This document shows, in pieces, positions 19,414 through 29,074 of a DNA stretch of 64,000 bases. How positions within the stretch are numbered: position 1 is the first letter of the stretch; each line of letters opens with the position of its first letter. The translations under genes were made by a program, and so were the position numbers. The stretch comes from Bacillus sp. Marseille-P3661 (lineage in GTDB: Bacteria > Bacillota > Bacilli > Bacillales > Bacillaceae_J). The stretch covers positions 297,454 to 361,453 of the forward strand of contig NZ_LT965955.1 of the NCBI RefSeq assembly GCF_900240995.1, given 5' to 3'. The notes below the pieces were generated by a model. It saw only the letters and a program-made list of their open reading frames with translations, was not told the origin of the DNA and did no database searches.

Positions 19414-19788
19414 TTGAGTAAAAAGCTTTTAATTATTGACGATCAATATGGTATTCGTATATTACTAAATGAAGTTTTTCAAAAGGAAGGTTACCAAACA
19501 TATCAAGCGTCGAACGGTGTCCAAGCTCTTTCAATTATAGAGTCAGATCGACCAGATCTTGTGCTGTTAGATATGAAAATTCCTGGTATGGATGGAATTG
19601 AAATTTTAAAACGATTAAAGGAAATTGATCAAACCATTGAAGTGTTTATTATGACTGCTTACGGTGAGCTAGACATGATTCAACAAGCGAAAGATCTTGG
19701 AGCAATCACACATTTCGCTAAGCCATTTGATATTGATGAAATTCGTGCAGCGGTTAAAGCGCAAATTCCTATCGAATCTTTAAATTAA
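19414..19788 (+). CDS. spo0F: sporulation phosphorelay response regulator Spo0F
   Basis: This 124-aa single-domain receiver has the acidic pair DD at 9-10, the phosphorylated Asp53 in VLLDMKIPG, Thr in MTAYGE and Lys in FAKPFD. It has no output domain. It accepts phosphate from sporulation kinases and passes it through Spo0B to Spo0A. The sequence is nearly that of B. subtilis Spo0F ([22 protein letters not shown]). The start is TTG 19414 after GGGGTG; an in-frame ATG at 19378 lacks a ribosome binding site. Upstream, TGTCGAT (19305-19311) overlaps TATAAT (19314-19319) and is close to a Spo0A box, suggesting phosphorelay feedback, but weakly supported. Confidence 0.95.
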   Translation: MSKKLLIIDDQYGIRILLNEVFQKEGYQTYQASNGVQALSIIESDRPDLVLLDMKIPGMDGIEILKRLKEIDQTIEVFIMTAYGELDMIQQAKDLGAITHFAKPFDIDEIRAAVKAQIPIESLN

Positions 19789-20081
19789 CTTTTATGAGGT
19801 TTTATTTGATAACAACAATAGGGGACTTATCAAATATAACAAAATGGTAAATCTTGTGTTTCTGTAGAAAAATATTTCAAGAAAGAAACACTTGCTTTGT
19901 CTTGCGTTTCACTAGGTATTTTTATGGTAAAACAATAAGCCTAAACGAAATTCTTCTAAAATTAGTGTTTCTTAAAGCAGCATGCTGATGTGGTCGGGAT
20001 AATTAATTTCAATAACTACGTGTTTTTTAACTACCCTTTGCATTTGAATAGAGGTTGTTAAGATCCTTCCGATTTACCTCC

Positions 20082-20125
20082 CTAAGGGCTTGACTGTATG
20101 TGTGACAAAGTAGAGCCCTTTTAGT
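20082..20125 (+). terminator. possible terminator in the spo0F-fbaA gap
   Basis: AAGGGCT (20084-20090) pairs with AGCCCTT (20114-20120), extended by CTAA/TTAG, with a 23-nt loop and a short TTTT. It lies nearly 300 bp after the spo0F stop. The DNA between the stop and this point shows no gene; a weak copy of the ACGTGTTTTT motif is at 20014-20036. Confidence 0.45.
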
Positions 20126-20224
20126 TATTTCAGTGGACTTTCTATGTCCTGAATTATAAGCCATGTTAAATTAAGAAACACAAATTTCACGAGTGATTTT
20201 TAATTTTCTAATAAATACATATCT

Positions 20225-20372
20225 CTAAAAGCGTCCTCTCGGTGCAAACGTCGGCTGATAGGACTATCCTAAAGGGCCCTATGATCCCCACTTAGGTGGG
20301 AATTACCGGACACTAATACCTCGGATTGAACAACTTTCATCAGTAGGAGTTAAAGGGATTTAATCACCTGAT
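20225..20372 (+). other. structured, GC-richer segment upstream of fbaA
   Basis: Within about 150 bp there are successive small inverted repeats: TAGGA-CTA-TCCTA, CCCAC-TTAG-GTGGG, and CATCAG with CTGATG. The region is visibly richer in G and C than the flanking AT-rich DNA. No ORF and no motif of a riboswitch class that I recognise (no T-box, SAM or purine signature). It could be part of a small RNA or an old regulatory leader. Confidence 0.35.
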
Positions 20373-20463
20373 GGAGTTTTACATATTTTTTTTAAAATAA
20401 TAAACGATTGGGCAATATATGATGGAAGAAGGTACGTAATGTAAAGACTTCTATCGTTAATTC

Positions 20464-20486
20464 CTAGTATAGGTATGCTATACTAG
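20464..20486 (+). promoter_or_regulatory. fbaA upstream palindrome overlapping a -10 element
   Basis: CTAGTATA (20464-20471) and TATACTAG (20479-20486) are perfect 8-bp arms around GGTATGC. The right arm contains TATACT, a plausible -10 box; the sequence 17 bp upstream (GTTAAT) is a poor -35. The fbaA start lies 50 bp downstream. A repressor or activator site is the simplest reading. Confidence 0.5.
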
Positions 20487-20535
20487 TTGATGTATTGCGT
20501 ACATATAACTTTACATTTTAAGGAGGACATGGAAC

Positions 20536-21399
20536 ATGCCTTTAGTATCAATGACAGAGATGTTAAACAAAGCAAAAGATGGTAAGTATGCTGTAGGACA
20601 ATTCAATATTAACAACCTAGAGTATACACAAGCGATCTTACAGGCAGCTCAAGAAGAGAAATCGCCAGTCATTTTAGGTGTTTCAGAAGGTGCAGCTAAG
20701 TACATGGGTGGCTTTAAAACGGTTGTAGCCATGGTAACAGCACTTTTAGAAGATTATAAAATTACTGTACCAGTTGCGATTCATCTTGATCACGGTTCAA
20801 GCTTCGAAAAATGTGTGGAGGCGATTCATGCTGGTTTTACATCAGTTATGATTGATGGTTCACATTTTCCATTAGAAGAAAACATTGCTTTAACAAAGAA
20901 AGTTGTTGAAGTTGCACATACATTAGGTGTTTCTGTTGAAGCTGAATTAGGCCGTATTGGTGGACAAGAAGATGATTTAATCGTGGATGATGCAGAAGCT
21001 GCATATGCGATTCCATCTGAATGTGACCAACTTGTGCGCGAAACAAAGGTAGATTGTTTCGCACCTGCGCTAGGTTCTGTTCATGGACCATATAAAGGTG
21101 AGCCAAATCTTGGTTTCGATCGTATGAAAGAAGTAATGGAACTAACAGGAGTGCCATTAGTATTACATGGCGGAACTGGTATTCCGACAAAGGATATTCA
21201 AAAAGCCATTTCTTTAGGTACGGCTAAAATTAATGTAAATACAGAAAACCAAATTACATCTGCAAAAACAATTCGTAAAATTTTAGAAGAAAAGCCGGAT
21301 CTTTACGACACACGTAAGTTTTTAGGGCCAGCTCGTGACACAATTAAAGAAACGGTTATTGGCAAAATGCGTGAATTTGGTTCTTCTAATAAAGCGTAA
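20536..21399 (+). CDS. fbaA: class II fructose-1,6-bisphosphate aldolase
   Basis: The 287-aa zinc-dependent aldolase cleaves fructose-1,6-bisphosphate to dihydroxyacetone phosphate and glyceraldehyde-3-phosphate, in glycolysis and gluconeogenesis. Class II motifs are visible: [11 protein letters not shown] with the catalytic Asp and a zinc His, [20 protein letters not shown] and LVLHGGTGI with further zinc ligands, and NVNTENQ for phosphate binding. Length equals B. subtilis FbaA (285-287). Start ATG 20536 follows TAAGGAGGA at good spacing. Gene order spo0F-fbaA-tal is the same as in B. subtilis, and glpX nearby supplies the next gluconeogenic step. Confidence 0.97.
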   Translation: MPLVSMTEMLNKAKDGKYAVGQFNINNLEYTQAILQAAQEEKSPVILGVSEGAAKYMGGFKTVVAMVTALLEDYKITVPVAIHLDHGSSFEKCVEAIHAGFTSVMIDGSHFPLEENIALTKKVVEVAHTLGVSVEAELGRIGGQEDDLIVDDAEAAYAIPSECDQLVRETKVDCFAPALGSVHGPYKGEPNLGFDRMKEVMELTGVPLVLHGGTGIPTKDIQKAISLGTAKINVNTENQITSAKTIRKILEEKPDLYDTRKFLGPARDTIKETVIGKMREFGSSNKA

Positions 21400-21657
21400 T
21401 TCAATAAAGCGTTCGACTTTTATATAATTACTAAAAACAGATGCCTATTTACAGCATGGTGGTGTACTTGAAGGTCCTCTGTTCGAAACAGGCGTTTCAA
21501 ACAGCGCATTTTTGATTCACTGTGCTTTGGCAGTGACAAAAAAAGCAGCCTTAGTTTCCTGCCATGCTTATTTGGCATTAGTTGAGTTCATATCTAGTTC
21601 TAAATATGGGTTTTTGCACTTTTATATTTAACAAAATCAATTGGAGTGATAATAGAA

Positions 21658-22293
21658 ATGAAATTTTTTATAGATACAGCTAATATTGATGAAATCCGTG
21701 AAGCCAACGCACTTGGAATTTTAAGTGGTGTTACAACAAACCCTAGTTTAGTAGCGAAGGAAAATGTTTCTTTTCATGATCGTTTAAAAGAAATCGCTGC
21801 AGAAGTGGATGGTTCAATTAGTGCTGAAGTAATTTCGTTAAAAGCTGAGGAAATGATTGCAGAAGGTAAAGAATTAGCAGCAATTTCTCCGAACATTACA
21901 ATTAAAGTTCCAATGACTCCAGATGGGCTGAAAGCAGTGAAGGCTTTCAAGGAACAAGGAATTAAAACAAATGTCACGTTAATTTTCTCTGCAAACCAAG
22001 CGTTATTAGCTGCTCGCGCTGGTGCATCCTATGTTTCTCCATTTTTAGGAAGACTAGATGATATTGGTCATGATGGTTTAGCATTAATTGAGCAAATTGC
22101 TAATATTTTTGCTATCCATGATATCGATACAGAAATTATTGCAGCATCAATTAGACATCCGTTGCATGTAACGGAAAGTGCTTTAAGAGGTGCAGATATC
22201 GCAACAGTACCACTTAAGGTTATTCTACAATTGTTTAACCACCCATTAACAGAAAGTGGAATAGAAAAGTTTTTAGCAGATTGGAATAAATAA
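21658..22293 (+). CDS. tal: transaldolase, small (fructose-6-phosphate aldolase-like) type
   Basis: From ATG 21658 (GGAGTG upstream) the protein is 211 aa; an in-frame upstream start at 21646 overlaps the ribosome binding site. It belongs to the short transaldolase subfamily, which transfers dihydroxyacetone units in the pentose phosphate pathway. Motifs are [13 protein letters not shown] at the N terminus, GVTTNPSLV, and NITIKVPMT with the Schiff-base Lys, then [16 protein letters not shown]. It corresponds to B. subtilis ywjH. The 258-bp gap from fbaA holds only AT-rich DNA with a small ATGCC/GGCAT hairpin near 21575. A terminator follows the gene. Confidence 0.94.
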   Translation: MKFFIDTANIDEIREANALGILSGVTTNPSLVAKENVSFHDRLKEIAAEVDGSISAEVISLKAEEMIAEGKELAAISPNITIKVPMTPDGLKAVKAFKEQGIKTNVTLIFSANQALLAARAGASYVSPFLGRLDDIGHDGLALIEQIANIFAIHDIDTEIIAASIRHPLHVTESALRGADIATVPLKVILQLFNHPLTESGIEKFLADWNK

Positions 22294-22339
22294 TTTTTTA
22301 TAAGTTTAGACCATCTATAGTAACGGCAATACTGTAAAC

Positions 22340-22370
22340 AGAGTCTCTTCTCTATCGAGGAGAGACTTTG
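22340..22370 (+). terminator. tal terminator
   Basis: AGTCTCT (22342-22348) pairs with AGAGACT (22361-22367) and a TTTGTG tail follows; it lies about 50 bp after the tal stop. The T-run is weak. Confidence 0.5.
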
Positions 22371-22587
22371 TGAAATCTGTTAAAAATGGATGTTTGTATG
22401 ATTCCATTTAAGACTCTGGTGGGACACCGTAAGCATTTCCGTATGTACTAAAATTCCCCTCCATACGTACTCAAAATTCTAGAAAAGAAACAAAGTTTCC
22501 GTGAAGTACTACAGCGTTGAAAGCCGGCTAGCTCGTTACTGTGTTAATTTTGTAAAAAAATATTTGGCCGTACTAGTACATGACCTT

Positions 22588-22612
22588 TTAATCCTTTAAG
22601 AAAAAGGATTAA
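22588..22612. other. stem-loop in the tal-murA gap
   Basis: TTAATCCTTT and AAAGGATTAA are perfect inverted arms around a 4-5 nt loop. No T-run follows on the plus strand. The surrounding 22371-22640 stretch shows no gene. Confidence 0.45.
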
Positions 22613-22645
22613 GCATAAGAAATACATCGTCTTTTGCTATTATGT

Positions 22646-22669
22646 GCGAATTACGTGTTTTTCTAATTA
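22646..22669 (+). repeat. shared intergenic motif, copy B (before murA)
   Basis: GCGAATTACGTGTTTTTCTA followed by ATTA is the best copy of the motif also found at 17373 and 25686. It lies 309 bp before the murA start. Confidence 0.5.
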
Positions 22670-22834
22670 TTTTCGTTTATGGCCAATTTTATCAAAGAAT
22701 TTAAAATAATAATTTCCAAATCTCATCCATGGCATCGGTTTTTAGTGTAAACTAGTAATGGTGTTCAATTAGCTTCAGCGGCTAAGTCACGATTAGCGGT
22801 AAACTAAGAGAAACGATAAGATTTAAAAACTTTT

Positions 22835-22876
22835 CCTAAGAGTGTCCACGTCCTCTTGACGAGGGTAAACTCCTAG
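22835..22876 (+). other. leader stem-loop upstream of murA
   Basis: CCTAAGAGT (22835-22843) can pair with ACTCCTAGG (22868-22876), enclosing an inner hairpin CCTC-TTGAC-GAGG (22852-22864). No T-run follows. It lies 80 bp before murA and probably folds in its 5' leader if transcription starts upstream. Confidence 0.4.
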
Positions 22877-22954
22877 GTACTAGAGTCTAAAACATCATAA
22901 GTTTAAGCGTCAACCAAGAATAAGACGTTTACAAAGGAGGCACAAAGTGGCGAC

Positions 22955-24241
22955 ATGGAAAAACTAAAGATTGAAGGCGGCCACTCGTTAACAGGGACCG
23001 TTCGTGTGAGCGGGGCAAAAAATAGTGCCGTTGCCTTAATCCCTGCAGCGATATTGTCAGGATCAACAGTAACAATTGAGGGATTGCCAAACATTTCGGA
23101 CGTACATACTTTATGTGAATTGCTTGAAGAAATTGGAGGATCTACTCACTTTGAAAACGATGCATTAACAATAGATTCTTCAAAAATGGTCTCCATGCCT
23201 TTGCCAAATGGAAGGGTAAAAAAGTTGCGCGCCTCGTACTACTTAATGGGTGCGATGCTCGGCCGATTCAAACAAGCCGTAATCGGCTTGCCAGGAGGCT
23301 GTCATTTAGGGCCACGTCCCATTGATCAGCATATTAAAGGGTTTGAAGCATTAGGCGCTAAAGTTACGAACGAGCAAGGTGCGATTTATTTACGTGCCGA
23401 CGAATTGAAGGGCGCTCGGATTTACCTTGATGTTGTTAGTGTGGGCGCTACGATCAATATTATGCTTGCAGCTGTTAAAGCAAAAGGTCAAACGCTGATT
23501 GAAAATGCTGCGAAAGAGCCGGAAATTATTGATGTAGCAACGATATTAACGAGCATGGGTGCGAAGATCAAGGGAGCAGGAACCGACGTAATCCGAATAG
23601 AGGGCGTTGAAAAGCTCAACGGCTGTCGACATACGATTATTCCAGATCGAATTGAAGCAGGTACATATATGATTATGGCTGCTGCACAAGGTGAAGGGGT
23701 ATTAATCGATAACGTCATTCCACAGCATTTAGAATCGTTGATTGCGAAACTTCGCGAAATGGGTGCATCGATTGAAATTAGAGATGACCAAGTTTATATT
23801 TCAAAGGTTGACAACCTTAAGATGGTTGATATCAAAACGCTTGTATATCCAGGGTTTCCAACTGACTTGCAACAGCCGTTCACTGCGTTGCTTACTAAAG
23901 CCGAAGGTACTGGGATTGTAACGGATACGATTTATGGTGCTCGTTTTAAGCATATTGATGAGCTAAGAAGAATGAACGCAAATGTAAAAGTTGAAGGCCG
24001 CTCAGCCATTGTGACAGGGGCAACAAAGCTTCAGGGTGCTAAAGTAAAAGCGTCTGATTTGCGTGCAGGAGCGTGTCTTGTCATCGCAGGTCTAATGGCA
24101 GAGGGTATTACTGAAATTACGGGATTAGAGCATATTGATCGAGGATATGAAGATTTAGTGGACAAGCTGATGAATCTGGGGGCCGTTGCATGGCGAGAAA
24201 AAATGACTCCAGAAGAGATTAAAAACTTTCAAAACTCATAA
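22955..24241 (+). CDS. murA: UDP-N-acetylglucosamine 1-carboxyvinyltransferase
   Basis: The 428-aa enzyme adds enolpyruvate from phosphoenolpyruvate to UDP-GlcNAc, the first committed step of peptidoglycan synthesis and the fosfomycin target. The catalytic cysteine is Cys116 in [14 protein letters not shown], so this copy should be fosfomycin-sensitive in principle. The N-terminal [20 protein letters not shown] loop and the PTDLQQPF segment are typical. Start ATG 22955 follows AAAGGAGGCAC. Bacillales usually carry two paralogues; this position, between tal and glpX, corresponds to the B. subtilis murAB (murZ) copy rather than the one in the atp region. glpX follows after 35 bp, so the two may be co-transcribed. 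Confidence 0.96.
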   Translation: MEKLKIEGGHSLTGTVRVSGAKNSAVALIPAAILSGSTVTIEGLPNISDVHTLCELLEEIGGSTHFENDALTIDSSKMVSMPLPNGRVKKLRASYYLMGAMLGRFKQAVIGLPGGCHLGPRPIDQHIKGFEALGAKVTNEQGAIYLRADELKGARIYLDVVSVGATINIMLAAVKAKGQTLIENAAKEPEIIDVATILTSMGAKIKGAGTDVIRIEGVEKLNGCRHTIIPDRIEAGTYMIMAAAQGEGVLIDNVIPQHLESLIAKLREMGASIEIRDDQVYISKVDNLKMVDIKTLVYPGFPTDLQQPFTALLTKAEGTGIVTDTIYGARFKHIDELRRMNANVKVEGRSAIVTGATKLQGAKVKASDLRAGACLVIAGLMAEGITEITGLEHIDRGYEDLVDKLMNLGAVAWREKMTPEEIKNFQNS

Positions 24242-24276
24242 TCAGCAATTAAAGTCCTGTTGGGGGAGAGGGTAAT

Positions 24277-25248
24277 ATGGAACGTAGTTTATCAATGGAA
24301 TTAGTTCGTGTAACAGAAGCGGCAGCACTTTCATCAGCAAGATGGATGGGTCGCGGTTTAAAGGACGAAGCAGACGATGCTGCAACAACAGCAATGCGGA
24401 ATGTATTTGATACAATTCCGATGAAAGGTACTGTCGTAATTGGTGAAGGTGAAATGGACGAAGCGCCGATGTTATATATCGGTGAAAAAGTTGGGAATGG
24501 CTATGGTCAGCGTTTAGATGTAGCAGTTGATCCACTTGAGGGTACAAATATTGTGTCCCAAGGTGGCTGGGGAGCATTAGCTGTTATCGCAATTGCTGAT
24601 CAAGGTTGCCTTTTACACGCACCTGATATGTATATGGATAAAATTGCAGTTGGACCAGATGCGGCAGGTATGATTGATATTAACGCACCAGTAATTGAAA
24701 ACTTAAAAGCCGTTGCAAAGGCGAAAAATAAAAATGTAGAAGACGTAGTAGCGACTGTTTTAAATCGCGAACGTCATGCAAAAATTATTTCCGAAATTCG
24801 CGAAGCTGGCGCACGCATCAAGCTTATTCAAGACGGCGATGTTGCTGCTGCACTTAATACGGCATTTGATTTTACAGGTGTTGATATTTTATTTGGTTCT
24901 GGTGGTGCACCAGAAGGCGTACTATCTGCGGTTGGACTAAAATGTCTAGGTGGAGAGCTGCAAGGAAAACTTCTTCCGCAAAATGAAGAAGAACTAGAAA
25001 GATGCTATAAAATGGGCATTACTGATGTGAATAAAGTTTTAAAAATGGAAGATTTAGTTGCTGGTGATGATGCTATTTTTGCAGCAACAGGTGTAACCGA
25101 TGGCGAGCTTTTGAAAGGTGTTCAATTTAAAGGAAACATGGCTACTACGCATACACTTGTCATGCGTGCGAAGTCAGGCACCGTTCGTTTCATCGACGGG
25201 CGTCACAGCTTATCTAAAAAACCAAACCTTGTAATGGATACAGAATAA
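24277..25248 (+). CDS. glpX: fructose-1,6-bisphosphatase, class II
   Basis: This 323-aa metal-dependent phosphatase converts fructose-1,6-bisphosphate to fructose-6-phosphate in gluconeogenesis. Visible motifs are the N-terminal [18 protein letters not shown], the metal-binding [22 protein letters not shown] for Mg and phosphate, and [10 protein letters not shown]. The N-terminal 70 residues are nearly identical by memory to B. subtilis GlpX (YwjI). Start ATG 24277 follows GGGGGAGAGG. It sits 35 bp after murA and before rho as in B. subtilis. A long inverted repeat follows the stop. Confidence 0.95.
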   Translation: MERSLSMELVRVTEAAALSSARWMGRGLKDEADDAATTAMRNVFDTIPMKGTVVIGEGEMDEAPMLYIGEKVGNGYGQRLDVAVDPLEGTNIVSQGGWGALAVIAIADQGCLLHAPDMYMDKIAVGPDAAGMIDINAPVIENLKAVAKAKNKNVEDVVATVLNRERHAKIISEIREAGARIKLIQDGDVAAALNTAFDFTGVDILFGSGGAPEGVLSAVGLKCLGGELQGKLLPQNEEELERCYKMGITDVNKVLKMEDLVAGDDAIFAATGVTDGELLKGVQFKGNMATTHTLVMRAKSGTVRFIDGRHSLSKKPNLVMDTE

Positions 25249-25271
25249 TCTTTTATTAATTAAATTATTAT

Positions 25272-25367
25272 GACTTCCGTTTGCTGAAGCGAACTGGTTT
25301 TGACTAGATTACCTAATCAAATGGATTTGGCAGTTTCTTATCTAGTATTAATAAGCAAGCGGAAGTC
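25272..25367. repeat. inverted repeat after glpX
   Basis: GACTTCCGTTTGCT (25272-25285) and AGCAAGCGGAAGTC (25354-25367) pair over 14 bp with one G-T wobble, around a 68-bp AT-rich interior. The right arm is followed by TTAATTT. It may end glpX transcripts. The rest of the gap to rho (25368-25685) shows no gene. Confidence 0.6.
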
Positions 25368-25685
25368 TTAATTTACTTGTATTCTGATTCATGAAATTGA
25401 ACATATCCTATATACTTGGGAGCGTTCAGATGGGAATGAATGTTAATAGTGTAAATGAACTTGAATTGGCAGTTGTTTTCGTTATAATAGATTTTAATTG
25501 TTAAAAAAGAGATAAAACTACATTTCAACTTCATGAATTAAGTTTTCAACAACCTTCTCTTAAAAATAACTTCCAAAATTTCGATTCCTTTTTAAGTAAG
25601 AAAGAAAACTTATGACCTAGCCGTTCGGGTAGGTTTAAGCGTTTACGTTTTTTTAAATATAAAACATTGCGATATACCTTTACTG

Positions 25686-25709
25686 GCACATTACGTGTTT
25701 TTCTAATTA
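25686..25709 (+). repeat. shared intergenic motif, copy C (before rho)
   Basis: GCACATTACGTGTTTTTCTA followed by ATTA differs from the murA copy (22646) at two positions only. It ends about 30 bp before the rho start, so it lies in the untranslated leader or promoter. Confidence 0.5.
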
Positions 25710-25737
25710 AAAATTAAATAAAGAGTGGTGTAAAAGG

Positions 25738-27009
25738 GTGTCTGTAACTATTTCTAGTTTAGAAAATATGAAATTAAAAGAATTATATGAACTTGCTCGC
25801 AATTATAAGGTATCTTATTATAGTAAGCTTAATAAAAAGGAATTAATTTTTTCAATCCTCAAGGCACGTGCAGAACAAGATGGCTTTTTATTTATGGAAG
25901 GTGTCTTAGAAATTATTCAATCAGAAGGTTTTGGTTTCCTTCGACCAATCAATTATTCACCAAGTTCAGAGGATATTTACATTTCTGCTTCTCAAATACG
26001 AAGATTTGATTTAAGAAATGGAGATAAAGTTTCGGGGAAGGTTCGTCCTCCAAAAGAAAATGAACGTTATTATGGACTATTACATGTAGAAGCTGTTAAT
26101 GGAGACGATCCGGAGACGGCAAAAGAAAGAGTCCACTTTCCTGCATTAACACCTCTATATCCTGACCGTCAAATGATTCTTGAAACCCAACCACAACATT
26201 TATCCACACGCATTATGGATTTAATTGCTCCTGTTGGATTTGGTCAACGTGGGTTAATCGTAGCCCCTCCAAAGGCTGGTAAAACGGTGTTATTAAAAGA
26301 AATTGCTAATAGTATTACAACGAATCATCCAGATGCGGAATTAATTGTCCTCTTAATTGATGAGCGTCCAGAGGAAGTAACGGATATTGAACGTTCAGTT
26401 AATGGTGATGTCGTTAGCTCTACGTTTGATGAAGTGCCGGAAAATCATATAAAAGTCGCTGAGCTTGTATTAGAAAGAGCGATGCGCTTAGTTGAGCATA
26501 AAAAAGATGTAGTCATTTTAATGGATAGTATCACACGATTAGCGCGTGCGTATAACTTGGTTATTCCGCCAAGCGGCCGTACATTATCTGGTGGTATTGA
26601 CCCAGCAGCATTCCACCGTCCAAAACGCTTTTTCGGTGCAGCGCGTAATATTGAAGAAGGCGGTAGCTTAACGATTTTAGCAACTGCGCTTGTTGATACA
26701 GGTTCACGAATGGACGATGTGATTTACGAAGAATTTAAAGGAACAGGTAATATGGAGTTGCATCTTGATCGTGCGCTTGCTGAACGTCGTATTTTCCCTG
26801 CAATTGATATTCGCCGCTCTGGAACACGTAAAGAAGAGCTGTTATTGCCGAAAAATCATTTAGACAAGCTATGGGCAATCCGGAAAACAATGACAGATTC
26901 ACCAGAGTTTGTAGAACGTTTCCTAAAACGATTACGAGCTACTAAAACAAACGACGAGTTCTTCCAAAAGATGGAGGATGAAATGCGCGGCACTCCAGCA
27001 AAACGCTAA
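25738..27009 (+). CDS. rho: transcription termination factor Rho
   Basis: The 423-aa hexameric RNA helicase ends transcription at untranslated RNA. It has an N-terminal helical domain ([19 protein letters not shown]), an OSB-type RNA-binding fold (about 50-120, with [16 protein letters not shown]), Walker [16 protein letters not shown], Walker [17 protein letters not shown] and the Q/R-loop region [15 protein letters not shown]. The length is typical for Bacillales, which lack the long insertions of actinobacteria. Start GTG 25738 is chosen because [13 protein letters not shown] aligns with B. subtilis Rho; the ribosome binding site, AGAGTGG, is weak. rpmE follows, as in B. subtilis. Confidence 0.96.
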   Translation: MSVTISSLENMKLKELYELARNYKVSYYSKLNKKELIFSILKARAEQDGFLFMEGVLEIIQSEGFGFLRPINYSPSSEDIYISASQIRRFDLRNGDKVSGKVRPPKENERYYGLLHVEAVNGDDPETAKERVHFPALTPLYPDRQMILETQPQHLSTRIMDLIAPVGFGQRGLIVAPPKAGKTVLLKEIANSITTNHPDAELIVLLIDERPEEVTDIERSVNGDVVSSTFDEVPENHIKVAELVLERAMRLVEHKKDVVILMDSITRLARAYNLVIPPSGRTLSGGIDPAAFHRPKRFFGAARNIEEGGSLTILATALVDTGSRMDDVIYEEFKGTGNMELHLDRALAERRIFPAIDIRRSGTRKEELLLPKNHLDKLWAIRKTMTDSPEFVERFLKRLRATKTNDEFFQKMEDEMRGTPAKR

Positions 27010-27037
27010 GCTGCCAAGCATCCTCATTCGGGAAGTG

Positions 27038-27113
27038 CCTGGCATTTGACGGGGGATATGTAGAAAGCGGAATATAGCGCTATTCGCCGGAAGTGCTTGT
27101 CCCTTGTCGAAAA
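27038..27113. repeat. remnants of the GGTGCCTGTCAC element
   Basis: AGTGCCTGGCA (27041-27051) and AAGTGCTTGTCCCTTGTCGA (27091-27110) resemble single arms of the palindromes at 9612 and 15881, without matching right arms. They lie between the rho stop and the rpmE promoter and look like decayed copies. Confidence 0.4.
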
Positions 27114-27120
27114 AGGGCTC

Positions 27121-27149
27121 TTGCATTACAGCTTTATTCCTGATATAAT
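27121..27149 (+). promoter_or_regulatory. rpmE promoter
   Basis: TTGCAT (27121-27126) and TATAAT (27144-27149) are separated by exactly 17 bp and lie 60 bp before the rpmE start. Sigma-A type. Confidence 0.8.
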
Positions 27150-27211
27150 TCTTTCATGTGTCGTAGAAAACTCTGTTTCTAAAGGATTCAGGGCGGAAGG
27201 AGATGAAAAGT

Positions 27212-27412
27212 ATGAAACAAGGAATCCATCCTAACTACAAATCAGCAAAGGTAACTTGTGCTTGTGGTAACGAATTTGAAAGTGGTTCTGTAAAGAACGA
27301 AATTCGTGTTGAGGTATGTTCTGAGTGTCATCCATTCTATACAGGTCGTCAAAAGTTTGCGGATGCAGGCGGTCGTGTAGATCGATTCAGAAAAAAATAC
27401 AACCTCAAGTAA
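27212..27412 (+). CDS. rpmE: 50S ribosomal protein L31, zinc-binding type
   Basis: From ATG 27212 the protein is 66 aa, the same length as B. subtilis RpmE; an in-frame ATG at 27203 directly abuts the GGAAGGAG ribosome binding site. The cysteines CACGNEFE (two) and [10 protein letters not shown] (two) form the zinc site of the C+ form, so the Zn-free paralogue usually found under zinc limitation is elsewhere if present. The C-terminal [12 protein letters not shown] is typical. The gene has its own promoter and is followed by two terminators. Confidence 0.97.
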   Translation: MKQGIHPNYKSAKVTCACGNEFESGSVKNEIRVEVCSECHPFYTGRQKFADAGGRVDRFRKKYNLK

Positions 27413-27427
27413 TAAATATTGCTTGTT

Positions 27428-27464
27428 AACCGAAAGATGGACTAGTCTTTCGGTTTTGATTTTA
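27428..27464 (+). terminator. rpmE terminator
   Basis: AACCGAAAGA (27428-27437) pairs perfectly with TCTTTCGGTT (27446-27455), followed by TTGATTTT. It starts 15 bp after the stop. Confidence 0.85.
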
Positions 27465-27473
27465 CTATATACT

Positions 27474-27508
27474 AAAGTAGGCAAGGGCCCTTGCCTGCTT
27501 TTTATTTG
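27474..27508 (+). terminator. second hairpin after rpmE
   Basis: A near-perfect palindrome centred on GGGCCC (arms of 14 bp, GTAGGCAAGGG with CCCTTGCCTGC) is followed by TTTTTATTT. It gives a second, very stable terminator. The remaining DNA to tdk (27509-27780) has no visible gene. Confidence 0.7.
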
Positions 27509-27795
27509 GAAATTTATTGACCTAATCTACTAGCATTACTTATGCTGGAGTTCACATAAATGAATTAAATATACTTAATATAGGTCATAATTGCGATGAA
27601 GTGGTTGTGACTATTTAGCCAAGAATTCTCGAGCGTAATGTAGGAAAACATACAATTTGAGATGAATTGGCTTTTATTTTTTCTTATCCAAAGAAGAGTA
27701 AACGATTTTGTTGCTTGGCAAACGTCCAAGTTAGATTAAATAATTAATGTTGCTCTTAAATAGTTGTCCTAGAAAGAGCAAGGAGGCAGGAATGT

Positions 27796-28416
27796 ATGGA
27801 TGTCATGAAACAAAGTGGTTGGATTGAAGTGATTTGCGGAAGTATGTTCTCGGGAAAGTCTGAAGAACTAATTCGACGAGTTCGCCGTGCGCAGTATGCG
27901 AAGCTTTCCGTTCAAGTGTTTAAACCGCTAATCGATAATCGGTATAGTGACTCGTCAGTGGTTTCCCATAATGGAACATCTGTAATTGCAAAGCCGGTTG
28001 AGTCATCAGCGGTGATACTTGAGCAAGTGAATTCAGAAACGGATGTTGTCGGAATTGATGAAATTCAATTTTTTGACGAAAATATTATCTCCGTAGTCAA
28101 ACAATTAGCGGATGAAGGTCATCGAGTGATTTGCGCAGGGTTAGATCAAGATTTCCGTGGCGAACCATTTGGAAGTGTTCCGGATTTAATGGCACTTGCA
28201 GAGTCTGTTACAAAGCTGCAAGCGATTTGTATGTCATGCGGTTCACCAGCAAGTCGTACACAACGTTTAATAAACGGCGAACCCGCATCCTATCACGATC
28301 CAATCATTTTAGTTGGGGCATCTGAATCATATGAACCGCGTTGCCGACATTGTCATGAAGTGCCGCAAAAGCCGCTGAGTGGCAGTCAATCTACTTTTGT
28401 AAAAAGTTCTATATAA
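27796..28416 (+). CDS. tdk: thymidine kinase
   Basis: The 206-aa enzyme phosphorylates thymidine with ATP for salvage. Type II thymidine kinase features are the P-loop [11 protein letters not shown] near the N terminus, the [12 protein letters not shown] Walker B-like segment, [10 protein letters not shown], and two CxxC pairs (CMSC and CRHC) forming the structural zinc site. The lasso region contains [11 protein letters not shown]. Start ATG 27796 follows AAGGAGGC. It lies after rpmE as in B. subtilis and is closed by a strong terminator. Confidence 0.96.
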   Translation: MDVMKQSGWIEVICGSMFSGKSEELIRRVRRAQYAKLSVQVFKPLIDNRYSDSSVVSHNGTSVIAKPVESSAVILEQVNSETDVVGIDEIQFFDENIISVVKQLADEGHRVICAGLDQDFRGEPFGSVPDLMALAESVTKLQAICMSCGSPASRTQRLINGEPASYHDPIILVGASESYEPRCRHCHEVPQKPLSGSQSTFVKSSI

Positions 28417-28483
28417 AATGCTATAAAAACCGCAGCTTCGTTCCAAAGTAGTAGTTGTTTACGGAGCAATTTTAGTGCGTGAA

Positions 28484-28518
28484 TATCCTTCATAGCCGTG
28501 ATGAAGGATCTTTTTTTA
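28484..28518 (+). terminator. tdk terminator
   Basis: ATCCTTCAT (28484-28492) pairs perfectly with ATGAAGGAT (28501-28509) around 8 nt and is followed by CTTTTTTT. Confidence 0.9.
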
Positions 28519-28599
28519 TATTTGAGATGCAATTTACTATTTTTTCATGCATGATTCGTTTTATGTTTTGGGCACTCTATTTTTAGGGAGGTATTGTCC

Positions 28600-29025
28600 A
28601 TGAATAAAACGGTTATTTTTTTGCTATTCATTATGCTTAGTGCATGTGGTTCTGTTGATCAAGATTTAACTCCGTATAAAGTTAAAAACAATCCTGAGCC
28701 GGTGTCTTTTCGTGAAGGAGAAAATACGGATGTTGCAGACTTGAATCCGAATTTTTTGGATTTAAATACAGAAAATGAATCACATAATAACATTGGCTTT
28801 TATCAACGAAAGCTAAGATCAATTGTGGAAGAATCTAAACATTTTGATGGCGGAATGATTTATATTAATGGCTCTCATGCAATAGTGAATGTAATTCCAC
28901 GCGAGAAGTTTTCAAAGGATGAGCTTTCAAGGTATAAAAAGCTGCTAGAAAAAGATTTACAAGCTGCTGTTCCGCGCTATAATGTTGATCTTAGAGTAAA
29001 CAAACCACAAAACAACAATCTATAA
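28600..29025 (+). CDS. putative lipoprotein, unknown function
   Basis: The 141-aa protein starts at ATG 28600 behind GGGAGG; an upstream in-frame TTG is less likely. It has a lipoprotein signal, a short hydrophobic stretch ending in the lipobox LSAC, so the mature protein should be anchored by Cys at about residue 17. A poorly ordered Asn/Asp/Glu-rich linker is followed by an alpha/beta segment (GGMIYINGSHAIVNVIPR and a helical C-terminal half). The end resembles YhcN/YlaJ-type sporulation lipoproteins in character, but I cannot assign it. It is a stand-alone unit with terminators on both sides. Confidence 0.8.
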   Translation: MNKTVIFLLFIMLSACGSVDQDLTPYKVKNNPEPVSFREGENTDVADLNPNFLDLNTENESHNNIGFYQRKLRSIVEESKHFDGGMIYINGSHAIVNVIPREKFSKDELSRYKKLLEKDLQAAVPRYNVDLRVNKPQNNNL

Positions 29026-29052
29026 CTCGATCGTCTCTGATCGGGTTTTTTA
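29024..29052 (+). terminator. lipoprotein gene terminator
   Basis: ACTCGATC (29025-29032) pairs with GATCGGGT (29039-29046; one wobble) around GTCTCT and is followed by a run of six T, immediately after the stop codon. Confidence 0.8.
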
Positions 29053-29074
29053 GTCTTTAAGGAAGTATAATTTT

